This document shows, one piece after another, positions 6,488-6,819 of a stretch of 6,819 nucleotides of DNA (the first letter of the stretch is position 1; each line of letters begins with the position of its first letter). Under the pieces are notes generated by a model. The model worked only from the letters and a program-made list of their open reading frames with translations, was not told where the DNA came from and searched no databases. The stretch is from Bacteroidota bacterium. GTDB lineage: Bacteria > Bacteroidota > Bacteroidia > NS11-12g > UBA955. The stretch is taken from assembly GCA_947450015.1 (NCBI GenBank), contig CANFUB010000141.1:1-6819 (forward strand). Reading direction: 5' to 3'. The translations under genes and the position numbers were made by a program.

Positions 6488-6819
6488 ATGCCTGAAAATA
6501 AGAAGGGTTTAATAACGTTTAATGATTTAGCCAATGTTGCCGCAATGCAACCCTTGGAGCAATTAGCACCGCTTAAAAAAAACAATTTGAAATTGTCCAT
6601 TGGAATACCAAGAGAAATAACTTCACAAGAGAACAGAGTGCCGCTTTCGCCCTCTGCTGTTGAGTTTCTAGTTAACAACGGTCATGAGGTAACCATCGAA
6701 AGCAGGGCGGGAGAGTCGAGTAATTTTAGCGATAATAGATTCAGTGAGGCAGGTGCTAAAATAGCACAGCAACACGAGGAGATATTCAAATCAGATATCA
6801 TTTTAAAAATAGAGCCGCC
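6488..6819 (+). CDS. Alanine dehydrogenase / NAD(P) transhydrogenase alpha family protein, N-terminal part (3' end outside window)
   Basis: The first 110 codons of an AlaDH/PNT-family gene run off the window. An in-frame TAA at 6482-6484 makes ATG 6488 the first possible start; the next ATG is codon 20. The first ~35 residues are a family-unusual leader found ahead of the core, then the AlaDH/PNT N-terminal domain begins: SIGIPREITSQENRVPLSPS (37-56), NNGHEVTIESRAGE (63-76), NFSDNRFSEAGA (79-90) and DIILKIEPP at the edge. R50 aligns with the pyruvate-binding R15 of mycobacterial alanine dehydrogenase. The lysine that aligns with K75 of that enzyme is Glu here (E109), while a Lys is kept two residues earlier (K107). 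Bacteroidota homologues are usually annotated as alanine dehydrogenase, interconverting alanine and pyruvate with NAD. A transhydrogenase-alpha-like role is possible, and the missing C-terminal Rossmann domain would help decide. Confidence 0.85.
   Translation, partial: MPENKKGLITFNDLANVAAMQPLEQLAPLKKNNLKLSIGIPREITSQENRVPLSPSAVEFLVNNGHEVTIESRAGESSNFSDNRFSEAGAKIAQQHEEIFKSDIILKIEP

Noticed and set aside
6463..6678. A 71-codon minus-strand open frame antisense to the alanine dehydrogenase-family gene.
   Set aside because: The plus-strand frame has clear family motifs over the same bases and the antisense product resembles nothing; it is a shadow frame.

Overview
The window looks like a chromosomal segment from a member of the Bacteroidota. 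The evidence is the low GC content, a TonB-dependent receptor followed by a DUF4249 lipoprotein, a DUF4837 lipoprotein, A-rich leaders without Shine-Dalgarno sites, and -7 elements that match the Bacteroidota consensus TAnnTTTG. Genus cannot be read from the sequence. No mobile element, CRISPR array, tRNA, rRNA or phage gene was seen.

Layout. On the plus strand, bases 1-971 hold the C-terminal part of a TonB-dependent outer-membrane receptor. One base later (973-1824) comes a DUF4249 lipoprotein, the usual partner of such receptors. Seven bases beyond its stop, converging on the minus strand, ends a small secreted OmpA-like peptidoglycan-binding protein (2326-1832) with its own promoter. Upstream of that on the minus strand is a tight four-gene operon, in transcription order: a lytic transglycosylase with LysM domains (MltD type, 6345-4966), a DUF4837 lipoprotein (4966-3881), purN (3881-3312), and a secreted zinc-dependent phospholipase C/S1-P1-type enzyme (3312-2374). 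All three junctions in this operon are one-base TAATG stop/start overlaps. A 142-base divergent intergenic region (6346-6487) separates the operon from a plus-strand gene of the alanine dehydrogenase/transhydrogenase-alpha family, whose first 110 codons are in the window. No gene-free stretch exceeds 300 bases.

How the genes fit together. Most of the window concerns the cell envelope: peptidoglycan cleavage (MltD), peptidoglycan anchoring (OmpA-like), an uncharacterised lipoprotein coupled to MltD (DUF4837), a secreted trinuclear-zinc hydrolase, and an outer-membrane uptake pair. purN, a cytoplasmic purine-synthesis gene, is embedded in the envelope operon. The mltD operon and the ompA-like gene carry promoters of the same design, TTG-N20-TAAATTTG, so they may be expressed together. 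The mltD promoter lies inside a 19-base near-perfect inverted repeat.

I see no clearly new defence or mobile system. The most interesting signals are the coupled operon, the shared promoter design, the dyad over the mltD promoter, and the DUF4837-MltD link.
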